From: Microtetraspora niveoalba | GTDB lineage: Bacteria > Actinomycetota > Actinomycetes > Streptosporangiales > Streptosporangiaceae | Assembly (NCBI RefSeq): GCF_001570405.1 | Contig: NZ_BBYM01000019.1 | Location: 64,323-128,322 of the forward strand | Direction: 5' to 3' | DNA: 64,000 nt | In this document: positions 33,271 through 42,860 of the stretch, piece after piece | How the letters are laid out: each line of letters begins with the position of its first letter | Numbering within the stretch: position 1 is the first letter of the stretch | Notes under the pieces: generated by a model | Told to the model about the DNA's origin: nothing | Databases searched by the model: none | What the model saw: the letters and a program-made list of their open reading frames with translations, nothing else | Translations under genes and position numbers: made by a program

Positions 33271-35364
33271 TCATGCCCCGGCGGCGCGCTCGCGCAACAC
33301 CCGCCGCTGCTGTTCCAGCGCCACCAGCTCGCCGAAGAGGCGGTTGTACTCCTGCTGCTCCTCCACGGGGTTGAGCCGCTGGAGCCGTGCCTTGATCTGC
33401 GTGACCGACCGGCCCACCGCCGTCTCCAGCAGCCGGGCGAGCACCGCCGCGGCGTACCGCTCCTCGCCGCCCGCCTCGACGCGCGGCTCCTCGACGGCGA
33501 ACCGGGTGAGCGCCGGGCGCAGCTCGTCGCCCGCCGCCCCGAGCAGGCGTTCGACCCACTCCTGGCCGCCCGGGCCGCCCGAGGCGGTGCCGCCCACCGC
33601 CACGATCACCCCGTACAGCGCGGCGTGCTCGGGCCGGATGAACGCCTCACCGCCGAGGGCGTCGAACTCGGGGCCGAGCAGGGCGGGCCGCTGGACGGCG
33701 AGCTTCAGGGCCTCCGCCTCCAGCATGGCGACCGGATCGGCCTGCTCGCGCCCCTGGCCGGGCCCGCCGTGCTGCCGCTCGGGACCGGGTGCGCCGTACT
33801 GCCGGCCCTGGTCCGGCCCGCCGTACCCACGGCCCTGCTGCCTGCCGTACGGGCCGCCCCGGCCTGGAGGGAACCCCTGCCGGTCGTGCCCGGACTGCCC
33901 GCGCTGACCGGACTGACCGTACTGACCGGACTGCCCGCGCTGCCCGGGGTGGCCGGGGTGGCCGTGTTGTCCGGACTGCCCGTGCTGCCCCGGCTGGCCG
34001 CCCTGACCGCCCTGTCCGCCCTGGCCGATGGCCTGCTGGACACGCTGGATCACGAACCCCTCGTCCATGAAGCCCAGCCACCGGTCCAGGTCCACGACGT
34101 ACGTCTTGCGCAGCCCGGGGTCCTTGATCGAGGCCACCACGGGGGCGACCGCGTCGAGGGCGCCGAGCCGTCCCTCGTTGGTGGTCAGGTCGAAGCGGGA
34201 GATCACGCTCCGGATGGCGAAGGCGAACAGCGGCTCCCGGCTCGCGATGAGGTCGCGGACGGCGGCGTCCCCCTGCTTCACCCGCAGGTCGCACGGGTCG
34301 AGCCCGTCGGGCTGGACGGCGACGAACGTCTGGGTGACGAACTTCTGCTCGTCCTGGAACGCCCGGAGGGCGGCCTTCTGCCCGGCGGAGTCGCCGTCGA
34401 ACGTGAAGATCACCTCGCCGCGGAACTCGGCCTGGTCGAGCAGCAGCCGCCGCAGGACCTTGATGTGCTCCTCGCCGAAGGACGTGCCGCAGGTCGCCAC
34501 CGCCGTGGGCACCCCGGCCAGGTGGCAGGCCATGACATCCGTGTAGCCCTCGACGATGACCGCCTGGGAGCGGCGCGCGATCTCCCGCTTGGCCAGGTCC
34601 ACGCCGTACAGCACGGAGCTCTTGTGGTAGATCGGGCTCTCGGGGGTGTTGAGGTACTTCGGGCCGTCGTCGGAGTCGAGCAGCTTGCGGGCGCCGAAGC
34701 CGATGACGTCGCCCGTGATGTCCCTGATCGGCCAGACCAGCCGGCCCCTGAACCGGTCGATCGGCCCCCGGCGGCCCTCCCTGGACAGCCCGCCCTTGAT
34801 CAGCTCCTGGGAGGTGAACCCCCGGGCCATCAGGTGCCGGGACAGCGCCTCCCACCCGGCCGGGGCGTACCCGACGCCGAACCGCTCGGCGTCCACCCGC
34901 TCGAAGCCGCGCTCGGACAGGAACCGCCGGCCGGGCGCCGCGTCGGGCGTGGCGAGCTGCTCCGCGTAGAACTCGGCGGCGGCGCGGTGCGCCTCGATCA
35001 GCCTGACCCGCTCGCCCTGCTCGCGCCCGGGGACGTAGCCGCCCTGCTCGTACCGGAGCTGGATCCCGGCGCGCTGCGCGAGACGCTCGACGGCCTCGGA
35101 GAACGAGAGGTTCTCGATCTTCCGGACGAACGTGATGACGTCGCCGCCCTCGGCGCAGCCGAAGCAGTAGTAGTAGCCCCGGGCCGGCGTCACGTTGAAC
35201 GACGGGGACTTCTCGTCATGGAAGGGGCACAACCCCTTCAGGTTGCCGCCGCCGGCGTTCCGGAGCTGGATGTGCTCCCCCACCACGTCGGCGATCGGCG
35301 AGCGCTCCCGCACGAGCGCGATGTCCTCGTCGCTGATCCGCCCTGCACCGCTACGCCCTGCCAC
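33271..35364 (-). CDS. dnaG: DNA primase with an unusual Gly/Gln-rich linker
   Basis: A 697-residue primase from GTG 35364, chosen because the N-terminus (RISDEDIALVRERSPIADVV) then matches the family; the frame is open much further but that part is not homologous. The zinc-binding domain has Cys46, His49, Cys67, Cys70. The TOPRIM core carries VIVEGYTDVMACHLAG (~262), and the metal Asp pair is in FTFDGDSAGQKAALRAF. It makes RNA primers at replication forks. Unusual: residues ~444-543 are a low-complexity Gly-Gln-His-Pro repeat (GQHGQSGQHGHPGHPGQRG) separating the catalytic core from the helicase-binding C-terminal domain. Transcribed with the sigma gene downstream. Confidence 0.93.
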   Translation of the reverse strand: MAGRSGAGRISDEDIALVRERSPIADVVGEHIQLRNAGGGNLKGLCPFHDEKSPSFNVTPARGYYYCFGCAEGGDVITFVRKIENLSFSEAVERLAQRAGIQLRYEQGGYVPGREQGERVRLIEAHRAAAEFYAEQLATPDAAPGRRFLSERGFERVDAERFGVGYAPAGWEALSRHLMARGFTSQELIKGGLSREGRRGPIDRFRGRLVWPIRDITGDVIGFGARKLLDSDDGPKYLNTPESPIYHKSSVLYGVDLAKREIARRSQAVIVEGYTDVMACHLAGVPTAVATCGTSFGEEHIKVLRRLLLDQAEFRGEVIFTFDGDSAGQKAALRAFQDEQKFVTQTFVAVQPDGLDPCDLRVKQGDAAVRDLIASREPLFAFAIRSVISRFDLTTNEGRLGALDAVAPVVASIKDPGLRKTYVVDLDRWLGFMDEGFVIQRVQQAIGQGGQGGQGGQPGQHGQSGQHGHPGHPGQRGQSGQYGQSGQRGQSGHDRQGFPPGRGGPYGRQQGRGYGGPDQGRQYGAPGPERQHGGPGQGREQADPVAMLEAEALKLAVQRPALLGPEFDALGGEAFIRPEHAALYGVIVAVGGTASGGPGGQEWVERLLGAAGDELRPALTRFAVEEPRVEAGGEERYAAAVLARLLETAVGRSVTQIKARLQRLNPVEEQQEYNRLFGELVALEQQRRVLRERAAGA
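33735..34035. repeat. Degenerate tandem repeats coding the DnaG linker
   Basis: Imperfect 6-9 bp units such as GACTGCCCG/GACTGACCG are repeated in frame across about 300 bp and encode the Gly-Gln-Ser/His-Gly linker. The frame is maintained throughout. Confidence 0.8.
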
Positions 35365-35503
35365 GCTCGCGAGTTTAGGCCCTGGAACCGACGCCTTGGG
35401 CGGGGCCTGCCCGGGACCGAATCCAGGTAACGGGTCGTGACCGAAATCCGCGTCGGTTACAAAGGAACGGTCGGATCTCGCTAACGTCGAGCGGGTGGAG
35501 ATC

Positions 35504-36409
35504 ATGCGATCGGGCAGACTGGCCGCCGCGGCGGCCGCGGCCGTGGCCGTCGCCGGGCTGACCGCCGCGTGCGGGGCGCCGGCCGGGGTGGCCGGGGTGA
35601 GCACGCTTCCGCCGGTGCCCCGCACCGAGGAACCGCCCACCACCTCGCCGGACGGCGCCGTCGCCGCCACCTCCGGAGGGTCCGTCGTCGGTGACGGCGA
35701 CCACATGCGCTCCGTCGCCCCGCCCCCCGCCCCCGATCCCGTACGGCTCCCGCCGCCCAAGGTGTCGGAGTACACCTACGCGTTCCCGGTGAAGGGGTGC
35801 CGCGTGTCGTACGCGCGGCAGCTCCTCGTGCTGCCCAAGAGCACGATCTGGGCCGGAAAGGGCTGCGCGTTCGTCTCGCCGGTGGACGGCGTGGTCCGCG
35901 AGGTCAACGTGCAGAACAGGTGGGTCCCGTCCACCGACCGGGGCCAGGACCGCGAGGGCAGGTTCGTCACGGTCCTCGGCGAGGACGGCGTGCTCTACCT
36001 GGGCGGCCATCTCGACTCGGTCGAGCCGCAGGTGCGGCCGGGCGCCAAGGTGAAGGCGGGCCAGCGGCTCGGCAGCCTCGGCAACTCCGGCAACGCCCGC
36101 GACACGGCCAGCAACCTCTACTTCGCGATCTCCTGGCCGGTCCCACAGGAGTACTGGTGGATCCGGCGCGGCATGATCGAGCCCTGGGACTACCTCGACG
36201 CCTGGTACGACGGCAACCGGACCCTCTCCCCGAAGAAGGCCGTGTTCGCGATGCGGAAGCGGGTCGGCAGGCTCCCCTCCTGCGACCGGCTGTGCACCTC
36301 GAAGCAACCGCCCGCGGCGAAGGGCGGCGGCGCCGACAAGGGCGGCAAGACGCGCACCAGTGTCAGGCAGGAGCCCGACGAGGAGGCCACCGTCGTCACG
36401 CCCGGCTAG
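35504..36409 (+). CDS. Lipoprotein with a degenerate M23 (LytM-like) peptidase domain
   Basis: A 301-residue protein; ATG 35504 has GGTGGAG 5 bases upstream (GTG 35495 is an alternative). The signal peptide ends with lipobox LTAAC, followed by a Pro/Ser/Thr linker. Residues ~95-230 have the M23 beta-sheet pattern: FVSPVDGVVREV, GHLDSVEPQVRPGAKVKAGQ, LGSLGNSGNARD. The metal ligands are mostly missing: no H-x3-D motif, and the usual H-x-H reads NLYFAI. Only the His of GHL remains. It is probably a non-catalytic LytM factor that activates another hydrolase or binds peptidoglycan. Its stop overlaps the convergent gene's stop (CTAG, 36406-36409). Confidence 0.8.
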   Translation: MRSGRLAAAAAAAVAVAGLTAACGAPAGVAGVSTLPPVPRTEEPPTTSPDGAVAATSGGSVVGDGDHMRSVAPPPAPDPVRLPPPKVSEYTYAFPVKGCRVSYARQLLVLPKSTIWAGKGCAFVSPVDGVVREVNVQNRWVPSTDRGQDREGRFVTVLGEDGVLYLGGHLDSVEPQVRPGAKVKAGQRLGSLGNSGNARDTASNLYFAISWPVPQEYWWIRRGMIEPWDYLDAWYDGNRTLSPKKAVFAMRKRVGRLPSCDRLCTSKQPPAAKGGGADKGGKTRTSVRQEPDEEATVVTPG

Positions 36410-37638
36410 GCGGGACCGGGCAGGAGGTCGCCGAGCGGGACACCGGGGTCGGTGAGCCGGGCCGGGTCGACGGCGGTCCCGGCCCGCCCCGCCCGTACGA
36501 GCGCCTGGATGTCGTCGGTCACGTCCCAGACGTTGACGTTCATCCCGGCGAGCACCCGGTTCTCGCGCAGCCAGAAGGCGACGAACTCCAGGCTCTCCAC
36601 CGGCCCCCGGTAGACCACCCGGTCGTGGCCGGTGATGTCGCCGGAGAACTCCATCCCCAGCTCGTACTGGTCGGTGAAGAAGTACGGCACCCGGTCGTAG
36701 ACGACGTCCCGGCCGAGCATGGCGCGGGCGGCCGCCGGGCCGCCGTTCAGCGCGTTGGCCCAGTGCTCGACCCGGATGGGCCGGCCGAGCAGGGGGTTCA
36801 TCGCCTCGGCCACGTCGCCCGCCGCGTAGATGTCGGGGTGCGAGGTGCGCAGCGATGCGTCCACGACGATGCCGTCGGCCACCTCGAGCCCGGCGCCGCG
36901 GGCCAGCTCGACGTTCGGGGCGGCGCCGATGCCGACGACCACGTCGTCGGCGGGCAGCGAGCGGCCGTCCGAGGTGATCACGTGACGGACGTGTCCCGCG
37001 CCCTCCAGCCGGGCGACGGAGACGCCGAGCAGCACCTCCACGCCGTGCCGCCGGTGGAGCTCGGCGAAGATCTCCCCGACGGCCGGGCCGAAGGTCCGGT
37101 GCAGCGGCGTCGGCTCGGGCTCGACGATCGTCACCGCGCATCCCGCCTGGCGGGCCGCCGCCGCGGTCTCCAGCCCGATCCAGCCGCCGCCGATCACGAC
37201 GACGTTCCCCTGATGGGCGAAGGCGGCGCGCAGCGCCTGGCTGTCGGCGAGCGTGCGCAGGTAGTGGACGCCCTCCAGGTCCGCGCCGTCCACCGGCAGC
37301 GGGCGCGGCGTCGCCCCGGTCGCGATCAGCAGCTTGTCGTACGGCTGCCGCTCGCCGGAGTCGAGGTGGACCGTGTGCGCCTCGGGGTCGACCGCGGTGG
37401 CGGCGACGCCCAGCAGCAGCCGCACGTCGTGCTCGGCGTACCAACCGGGCTCGTGCACGTAGACCTTCGCCACCTCGGTGCTTCCCTGGAGGTAGCCCTT
37501 GGAGAGCGGCGGCCGCTCGTAGGGGCGCTCCTGTTCGGCCCCGATCAGCACGATCTCGCCGGTGAAGCCCTCCTCACGGAGCGTCTGCGCCGCCTTCGCC
37601 CCCGCCAGGCCCGCCCCCACTATCGCGTACGTCGACAT
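36406..37638 (-). CDS. NAD(P)/FAD-dependent ferredoxin-type reductase
   Basis: A 410-residue flavoprotein from ATG 37638 (GAGAGG upstream). Two Rossmann motifs are visible: YAIVGAGLAGAKAAQTL for FAD and VVVIGGGWIGLETAAAARQ for NAD(P)H. The region SHPDIYAAGDVAE contacts the flavin, and there is a C-terminal reductase domain (FFTDQYELGMEF, MNVNVWD). This is the oxygenase-coupled NADH-ferredoxin reductase family, which passes electrons to a ferredoxin for a cytochrome P450 or dioxygenase. No ferredoxin or P450 gene is adjacent, so the partner is unknown. Confidence 0.9.
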   Translation of the reverse strand: MSTYAIVGAGLAGAKAAQTLREEGFTGEIVLIGAEQERPYERPPLSKGYLQGSTEVAKVYVHEPGWYAEHDVRLLLGVAATAVDPEAHTVHLDSGERQPYDKLLIATGATPRPLPVDGADLEGVHYLRTLADSQALRAAFAHQGNVVVIGGGWIGLETAAAARQAGCAVTIVEPEPTPLHRTFGPAVGEIFAELHRRHGVEVLLGVSVARLEGAGHVRHVITSDGRSLPADDVVVGIGAAPNVELARGAGLEVADGIVVDASLRTSHPDIYAAGDVAEAMNPLLGRPIRVEHWANALNGGPAAARAMLGRDVVYDRVPYFFTDQYELGMEFSGDITGHDRVVYRGPVESLEFVAFWLRENRVLAGMNVNVWDVTDDIQALVRAGRAGTAVDPARLTDPGVPLGDLLPGPA

Positions 37639-37767
37639 CTGCACCTCTCACTCCCGGCTTTCGCGCAGTATCCGCCCGTGTTGCGCCCGCGTCGACCGGA
37701 ACGCGCCGGACGGGTACCAGGTGCCCGGGAAAGGCGGCGGGATTCCTCGCCCGGCCGCCGGGCGCCG

Positions 37768-39042
37768 TCAGGCGAGGCGGCGGCGCCAGGCGACCGCGGA
37801 GACGTCGGTCAGCGACGCGATCTGGTCGACGACGGCCCGCAGCCGCCCGGCGTCGTCGGCGGCGTTCTCGAAGGCGGGGCGCAGCGCGGGTTCGAGGGTC
37901 GCGGGCGCGCCCGCCCAGATCAGCGCGGCCAGCTCGGCGATCAGCTCCCGCTGCCGCGCCTGGGCGGCGTGGTGCGCCTCGCGCGACATCACGTAGTGCG
38001 CGGTGACGCCCTTGAGCAGTGCGCACTCCAGGCGGGTGGTCCGGGGGACGACGAGGTCCGCCGAGTGCCGCCCGGCCGGGGGTTCCGCCCGGTACGCGTA
38101 CGCCTCGCGGGTGGCGTCCTGGGCGGACCGGCAGAAGCGGCCGATGAGCGAGCTGGTGAGGCGCTTGAGCGCGGCGAGGTCGTCGAGCCCGCCGACGAAC
38201 GGCCCGGCGAAGCCGACGGGCCAGACCGGGTCGGCGACCAGCCGCGCGAACGTCTCGGCCAGCTCGGCGAGGTCGGCGTCGGGGGCGTACCACCGCCGGG
38301 TCAGGCGGCAGACCTCCAGGCGCTCCTCGGGGTCGCGCAGCGCCTCGGGGGTGACGTGGCCGCAGTGCAGCGCGTCCTCCAGGTCGTGCACGGAGTAGGC
38401 GACGTCGTCGGCCCAGTCCATGATCTGCGCCTCGAAACTGACCCGGTAGTCGGGGCTCCCCTCCCTCACCCAGGCGAAGATCGCCGCGTCCTCGGGATAG
38501 ACGCAGTACGGCCCGCCGTCGCGGGCGTGGGGGACGCCGGGGACGCGGCAGGCGCCGCTCGTCCAGGGGTACTTGCAGACCGCGTCGAGGGCGGCCCTGG
38601 TGAGGTTGAGCCCGGCGCTGCGGCCGTCCTCGGTGAGGACCTTGGCCTCCAGGCGGGTGAGCAGCCGCAGGTTCTGCGCGTTGCCCTGGAAGCCGCCGCA
38701 CGGGGCCGCCACCTCGTCCAGCGCGGCCTCGCCGTTGTGGCCGAACGGCGGGTGCCCGAGGTCGTGGGCGAGGCAGGCGGTCTCGACGAGGTCGGGGTCC
38801 CGGCCGAGGAGCTTGCCCATCTCCCTGCCGATCTGCGCGCATTCGAGAGAGTGGGTGAGCCGGGTCCGGTTGCTGTGCATGCTGTGGTCGGCGGGCGTGA
38901 CCACCTGGGTCTTGGCGGCGAGCCGCCGGAGGGACGCGCTGTGCATGACCCGGGCGCGGTCGCGCTCGAAGGCGCCGCGTTCGGGATCGCCCGGAGGTTC
39001 GGGCACCCATCTCGCCTGATCATGCTCGTCGTAGCGGATCAT
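37768..39042 (-). CDS. dgt: Deoxyguanosinetriphosphate triphosphohydrolase-like protein
   Basis: A 424-residue HD-domain enzyme from ATG 39042. It cleaves dNTPs to nucleosides and triphosphate, tuning the precursor pool. Key metal ligands are seen in NRTRLTHSLE, LAHDLGHPPFGHNGE (HD plus second His) and QIMDWADDVAYSVHDLED. The length is typical of type-2 dGTPases. Clustering with the primase gene is common in actinobacteria. The ribosome binding site lies inside a perfect hairpin (39046-39077). Confidence 0.92.
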   Translation of the reverse strand: MIRYDEHDQARWVPEPPGDPERGAFERDRARVMHSASLRRLAAKTQVVTPADHSMHSNRTRLTHSLECAQIGREMGKLLGRDPDLVETACLAHDLGHPPFGHNGEAALDEVAAPCGGFQGNAQNLRLLTRLEAKVLTEDGRSAGLNLTRAALDAVCKYPWTSGACRVPGVPHARDGGPYCVYPEDAAIFAWVREGSPDYRVSFEAQIMDWADDVAYSVHDLEDALHCGHVTPEALRDPEERLEVCRLTRRWYAPDADLAELAETFARLVADPVWPVGFAGPFVGGLDDLAALKRLTSSLIGRFCRSAQDATREAYAYRAEPPAGRHSADLVVPRTTRLECALLKGVTAHYVMSREAHHAAQARQRELIAELAALIWAGAPATLEPALRPAFENAADDAGRLRAVVDQIASLTDVSAVAWRRRLA

Positions 39043-39045
39043 CGG

Positions 39046-39077
39046 TCCTCCTTCCCCGACGTGTCGGGGAAGGAGGA
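39046..39077 (-). promoter_or_regulatory. Perfect hairpin covering the ribosome binding site of the dGTPase gene
   Basis: TCCTCCTTCCCCGAC (39046-39060) and GTCGGGGAAGGAGGA (39063-39077) form a 15-bp perfect stem around two bases. In the minus-strand transcript the distal arm contains the AAGGAGG ribosome site 6-7 bases before the ATG. It may serve as terminator for hutI and block or control dgt translation on read-through. Confidence 0.7.
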
Positions 39078-39123
39078 CAGTACCCTTTCGGACCTCATCT
39101 CACGACAAACACCCGCGAAACTC

Positions 39124-40293
39124 TCAATGACCGGCGGTCCAGTCGAGGGCCCGGGCGATCGGGACCCCGGGCCGGTAGGCGAGGTGCACGTGGCCGGGTG
39201 CGTCCAGGACCGTGAGGTCGGCCCGCCGGCCGGGGGCGAGGACGCCGACGTCGTCGCGGCGCAACGCCCGCGCGCCGCCCGCGGTCGCCGCCCACAGGGC
39301 CTCGGCCGGGGTCATCCGCATCTCGCGCACCGCGAGGGCGACGACCAGGGGCATCGACGAGGTGAAGCACGAGCCGGGATTGCAGTCGGTCGCGAGCGCG
39401 ACCGTCACCCCGGCGTCGAGCAGCCGCCGCGCGTCGGGGTAGGGCGAGCGCGTCGAGAACTCCACGCCGGGCAGCAGCGTCGCCACCGTGCCGCCCCCGG
39501 CCAGGGCGTCCACGTCACCGCCGGTGAGATGCGTGCAGTGGTCGACGCTCGCCGCGCCCATCTCGACGGCGAGCGCCACGCCCGGCCCGGCGGAGAGCTG
39601 GTTGCCGTGCACGCGCAGCCCGAGACCCGCCGCCCGCCCGGCCGCCAGCACCTCGCGGGCCTCGTCCCCGTCGAAGGCGTGCCCGCCGGCGGGCTCGCAG
39701 AAGACGTCGATCCAGCGGGCGTGCGGGGCGCAGGCGGCGAGCATCTCCCCCGTCACGAGCCGTACGTACGCGTCGCGGTCGGCCCCCGGGGGCACGACGT
39801 GCGCGCCGAGGAAGGTCGTCTCACAGGTGACCTCGCGCGCCAGCCGCAGCGCGCGCTCCTCGTCCGCGACGGTCAGGCCGTAACCGCTCTTGATCTCGAC
39901 GGTGGTGGTCCCCTGGGCGCGCATCTCGGCGATCCGGGCGCGCAGCAGCGTGCGCAGGTCGTCCTCGTCCGCCGCGCGGGTGGCGGCGACCGTGGTGGCG
40001 ATCCCGCCCCCGTCGTACGGCACGCCCTCCATGCGGGCGGCGAACTCGGCGGCGCGGTCCCCGGCGAAGACGAGGTGGGCGTGGGAGTCGACGAAGCCGG
40101 GGATCACCGCCCGGCCCCCGAGGTCCCGCCGGCGGTCGGCCGGGGGCGCCTCGGCGGCGGGGCCGATCCAGGCGACGTGTGCTCCGTCCACGACCACCGC
40201 GGCGTCGTGGAGCACGCCAAGGGGCGAGCCGTCCCCGGTGGACGGGTCGTTGGTGACGAGCTCGGCGATTCCGGTGAGCAGCGTCGTGGTCAC
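39124..40293 (-). CDS. hutI: Imidazolonepropionase
   Basis: A 389-residue amidohydrolase from GTG 40293 with GGAGG 6 bases upstream, overlapping the previous stop by 4 bp (GTGA). It opens the imidazolone ring to give N-formimidoyl-L-glutamate. Metal ligands: [16 protein letters not shown] (~residue 66), HVVPP near 173, HGNQLSAG near 240, and [11 protein letters not shown] near 315. The terminal gene of the hut operon; the 80-bp gap to dgt has a strong hairpin. Confidence 0.93.
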   Translation of the reverse strand: MTTTLLTGIAELVTNDPSTGDGSPLGVLHDAAVVVDGAHVAWIGPAAEAPPADRRRDLGGRAVIPGFVDSHAHLVFAGDRAAEFAARMEGVPYDGGGIATTVAATRAADEDDLRTLLRARIAEMRAQGTTTVEIKSGYGLTVADEERALRLAREVTCETTFLGAHVVPPGADRDAYVRLVTGEMLAACAPHARWIDVFCEPAGGHAFDGDEAREVLAAGRAAGLGLRVHGNQLSAGPGVALAVEMGAASVDHCTHLTGGDVDALAGGGTVATLLPGVEFSTRSPYPDARRLLDAGVTVALATDCNPGSCFTSSMPLVVALAVREMRMTPAEALWAATAGGARALRRDDVGVLAPGRRADLTVLDAPGHVHLAYRPGVPIARALDWTAGH

Positions 40294-41624
40294 GCGTCCT
40301 CCCACAGCGGGTCGATCGCCGCGGCCAGCAGGGCGGCCACGTCGCCGAGGACGTGCCGTCCGCCGGTGACGACCGTGCGGCCGTCCACGACGACGGTGTC
40401 GATGTCGGCGGCGGTGGCGGCGAGGAGCACCTGCTCCGGCGCGACGCCCGCCGTGCGCGGGGTGTCGAGGCGGACCGCGACGAGGTCGGCGCGGGCGCCC
40501 GGCTCCAGCCGCCCGGCGTCCGGCCAGCCGAGGCTGCCGTGCGCGGTGGCCGCGGCCAGCAGCTCCCGTGGCTGGAAGCGTCCCCGCCGCAGGCTGCGCA
40601 GCCGCTCGTGCGTCTCCAGGGCGCGCGCCTCTTCGAGCAGGTCGATGACCGCGTGCTGGTCGGAGCCAAGGGAAAGCGGCGCTCCCGCGTCCCACAGGGC
40701 GCGGGCCGGGCCGATCCCGTCCGCGAGGTCCCGCTCGGTCGTCGGGCAGAAGCACGCCGTCGTCCGCGTGCGGCCGAGGACGGCGACGTCCTGTTCGGTC
40801 AGGTGCGTGGCGTGTACGACGCTGGTCGCCGGTCCCAGCACGCCCTCCTCCTCCAGCAGGCGGGTTGGGGTGACGCCGTAGAAGGCCGCGCACGCCTCGT
40901 TCTCCGCCGGCTGCTCCGACAGGTGGACGTGCAGCGGCCGTCCCGCCGCCGCGGCCGCCACCGTCGCGAGCGCCGCGCGCGGCACCGCGCGCACCGAGTG
41001 CGCCGCCACCCCGGCGCGCATGCCCTCGGAGGGCCGGAGCTCCGCCACCCGCGCGGCCCAGCGCTCCGCGTCGCCGTCGCCGTACCGGAGCTGGGCGCCG
41101 TCGAGGGGCGCGTGGCCCGAGCCGGTGAGGCCGCCCGCGAGATAGCAGGTGTCCAGGAGGGTCAGCCGGATCCCCGCGTCGTCGGCCGCCTGCCGCAGCG
41201 CCTCGGCCATCGCGTTCGGATCGTCGTACGGCGTGCCGTCCGGCGTGTGGTGCAGGTAGTGGAACTCCCCGACGCAGGTCACCCCGGCGAGCGCCATCTC
41301 GGCGTACGTCGCCCGGGCGAGGGCGAGGTAGCGGTCGGGGTCGAGCCTCCGGGCCACGGCGTACATGCGCTCGCGCCACGTCCAGAAGGTGCCGCCGCCG
41401 TCGTGGGTGCGGCCGCGCAGAGCGCGGTGGAACGCGTGGCTGTGCGCGTCGGCGAGGCCGGGGAGCACGACGCCGGGCAGCCGGACGGCCGCGCCGGGCT
41501 CGGTGCCGGGCGTGACGGAGGTGAGGCGGCCGTCCTCGGCGGTGAAGGTCACGTCCCTGGCCGGACCGCCGGGCAGCAGGGCGTGGGCGGCGTGCCACCG
41601 CGCCGGACCGGCGGCGCGGCTCAT
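40290..41624 (-). CDS. hutF: Formimidoylglutamate deiminase
   Basis: A 444-residue amidohydrolase from ATG 41624 (ATGA overlap with the upstream gene). It converts formimidoylglutamate to N-formylglutamate plus ammonia, the HutF branch of histidine breakdown. Metal-site motifs are [33 protein letters not shown] and [10 protein letters not shown]. The HAFHRALRG sequence is specific to this family. N-formylglutamate then needs a deformylase, for which the adjacent M20 enzyme is the candidate. Confidence 0.93.
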   Translation of the reverse strand: MSRAAGPARWHAAHALLPGGPARDVTFTAEDGRLTSVTPGTEPGAAVRLPGVVLPGLADAHSHAFHRALRGRTHDGGGTFWTWRERMYAVARRLDPDRYLALARATYAEMALAGVTCVGEFHYLHHTPDGTPYDDPNAMAEALRQAADDAGIRLTLLDTCYLAGGLTGSGHAPLDGAQLRYGDGDAERWAARVAELRPSEGMRAGVAAHSVRAVPRAALATVAAAAAGRPLHVHLSEQPAENEACAAFYGVTPTRLLEEEGVLGPATSVVHATHLTEQDVAVLGRTRTTACFCPTTERDLADGIGPARALWDAGAPLSLGSDQHAVIDLLEEARALETHERLRSLRRGRFQPRELLAAATAHGSLGWPDAGRLEPGARADLVAVRLDTPRTAGVAPEQVLLAATAADIDTVVVDGRTVVTGGRHVLGDVAALLAAAIDPLWEDA

Positions 41625-42856
41625 CGGGTCTCTCCCGAGAGCGCGGCCTGCCGGACCACCCCGGCGTGGCCGGCGAGGTCCGCGATCGCCAGGGCGAGCG
41701 CGTCCACGCCGGCGTGGCAGTCGGCCCGCTCGGCGTGCTCGGCCGGGGAGTGCGAGACGCCGGTGGGGTTGCGCACGAACAGCATCGCCGCGGGGATCCC
41801 GGCGGCGGCGAGGATCCCGGCGTCGTGGCCCGCGCCGGTGCCGAGCACGGGCGCGTCCCCCAGCAGGGCCGCGAGGCGGTCGCGCAGCGGCGCGGAGAAG
41901 GCCGTCTCCGCGGTGAAGGACTCCTCGACCGCGACCGTCCCTCCCCGGACGGCGACCGCCTCGGCCACGGCCCGCACGTCCGGCTCGTGCGGCCCGCGCG
42001 CGTCCAGCCAGGCCCGTACGGCCGACGGGACGGCGTTGACGCCGTTCGGCTCGACCAGCACCTTGCCGACGGTGGCCACGCAGCCGCGGGCCGCCGCCGC
42101 CTCCCTGGCGGCGGTGATGACGGCCGCGAGCGCGAGCATCGGGTCGCGCCGGTCCTCCAACCGGGTGGTGCCCGCGTGGTTCGCCTCTCCCATCAGGTCC
42201 AGGCGCCACCGGCCGTGCGGCCAGATGGACGAGCCGACGGCGACCGGGCGGCCGACGTCGGCGAGGGCGCGCCCCTGCTCGACGTGCAGTTCCACGAACG
42301 CGCCGATCCGCCGCAGCGCCTCGGGGTCGGGGCCGAGGTGCGCCGGGTCGTGGCCCGCCCGCGCCATGGCCTCGGCGAGGCTCGTCCCGCCGGCGTCGCG
42401 CAGGCCACGGGCGCGGTCCGCGCCCAGTGCGCCCGTGATGATCCGCGAGCCGCCGCAGGCCACCCCGAACCGGGCGCCCTCCTCGTCCGCGAAGTTCACC
42501 ACGCCGACCGGCCGGGACGGGACGAACCCCCGGGCACGCAGCGCGTCGAGCGCGGCGAAGGCAGAGACGACGCCCAGCGGCCCGTCGTACGCGCCGCCGT
42601 CCGGCACCGAGTCGAGGTGCGAGCCCATGACGACGCCGGGCCGTCCGGCCGACGCGGCGGCGTCGGGGTCGCCCCACCAGGCCCACTGGTTGCCGGCGCG
42701 GTCGAGGGTGAGGGAGAGGCCGCGCGCCGCCGCCTCTCCGGCGAACCACTCGCGCAGCGTCGCGTCCTCACGGGTCCAGGCGAAGCGCCGGTAGCCGCCG
42801 GAGCGGGGGTCCCGCCCGACCGGCTCGATCGCCGCCCACAGCGCGTCGAAGGTCAT
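41621..42856 (-). CDS. M20-family amidohydrolase (allantoate amidohydrolase/N-carbamoyl amino-acid hydrolase type)
   Basis: A 411-residue zinc hydrolase from ATG 42856, only 4 bp after hutU. Metal ligands: [19 protein letters not shown] (His and Asp), ADEEGARFG (Glu pair), [12 protein letters not shown], and the distal H of GVSHSPAEH. Family members hydrolyse N-carbamoyl or N-formyl groups of amino acids. In this hut operon a HutG-type N-formylglutamate deformylase is otherwise missing, so this gene probably hydrolyses N-formyl-L-glutamate. That role is inferred from context; allantoate hydrolysis is possible but no purine genes are nearby. Confidence 0.85.
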   Translation of the reverse strand: MTFDALWAAIEPVGRDPRSGGYRRFAWTREDATLREWFAGEAAARGLSLTLDRAGNQWAWWGDPDAAASAGRPGVVMGSHLDSVPDGGAYDGPLGVVSAFAALDALRARGFVPSRPVGVVNFADEEGARFGVACGGSRIITGALGADRARGLRDAGGTSLAEAMARAGHDPAHLGPDPEALRRIGAFVELHVEQGRALADVGRPVAVGSSIWPHGRWRLDLMGEANHAGTTRLEDRRDPMLALAAVITAAREAAAARGCVATVGKVLVEPNGVNAVPSAVRAWLDARGPHEPDVRAVAEAVAVRGGTVAVEESFTAETAFSAPLRDRLAALLGDAPVLGTGAGHDAGILAAAGIPAAMLFVRNPTGVSHSPAEHAERADCHAGVDALALAIADLAGHAGVVRQAALSGETR

Positions 42857-42860
42857 CGGG

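Noticed and set aside
35797-40881. Very long plus-strand open frame of ~1,700 codons
   Set aside because: It runs antisense to the FAD reductase, dgt, hutI and hutF genes. Its translation is Arg/Gly/Val/Pro-rich with no domain; this is expected from high third-position GC on the opposite strand.
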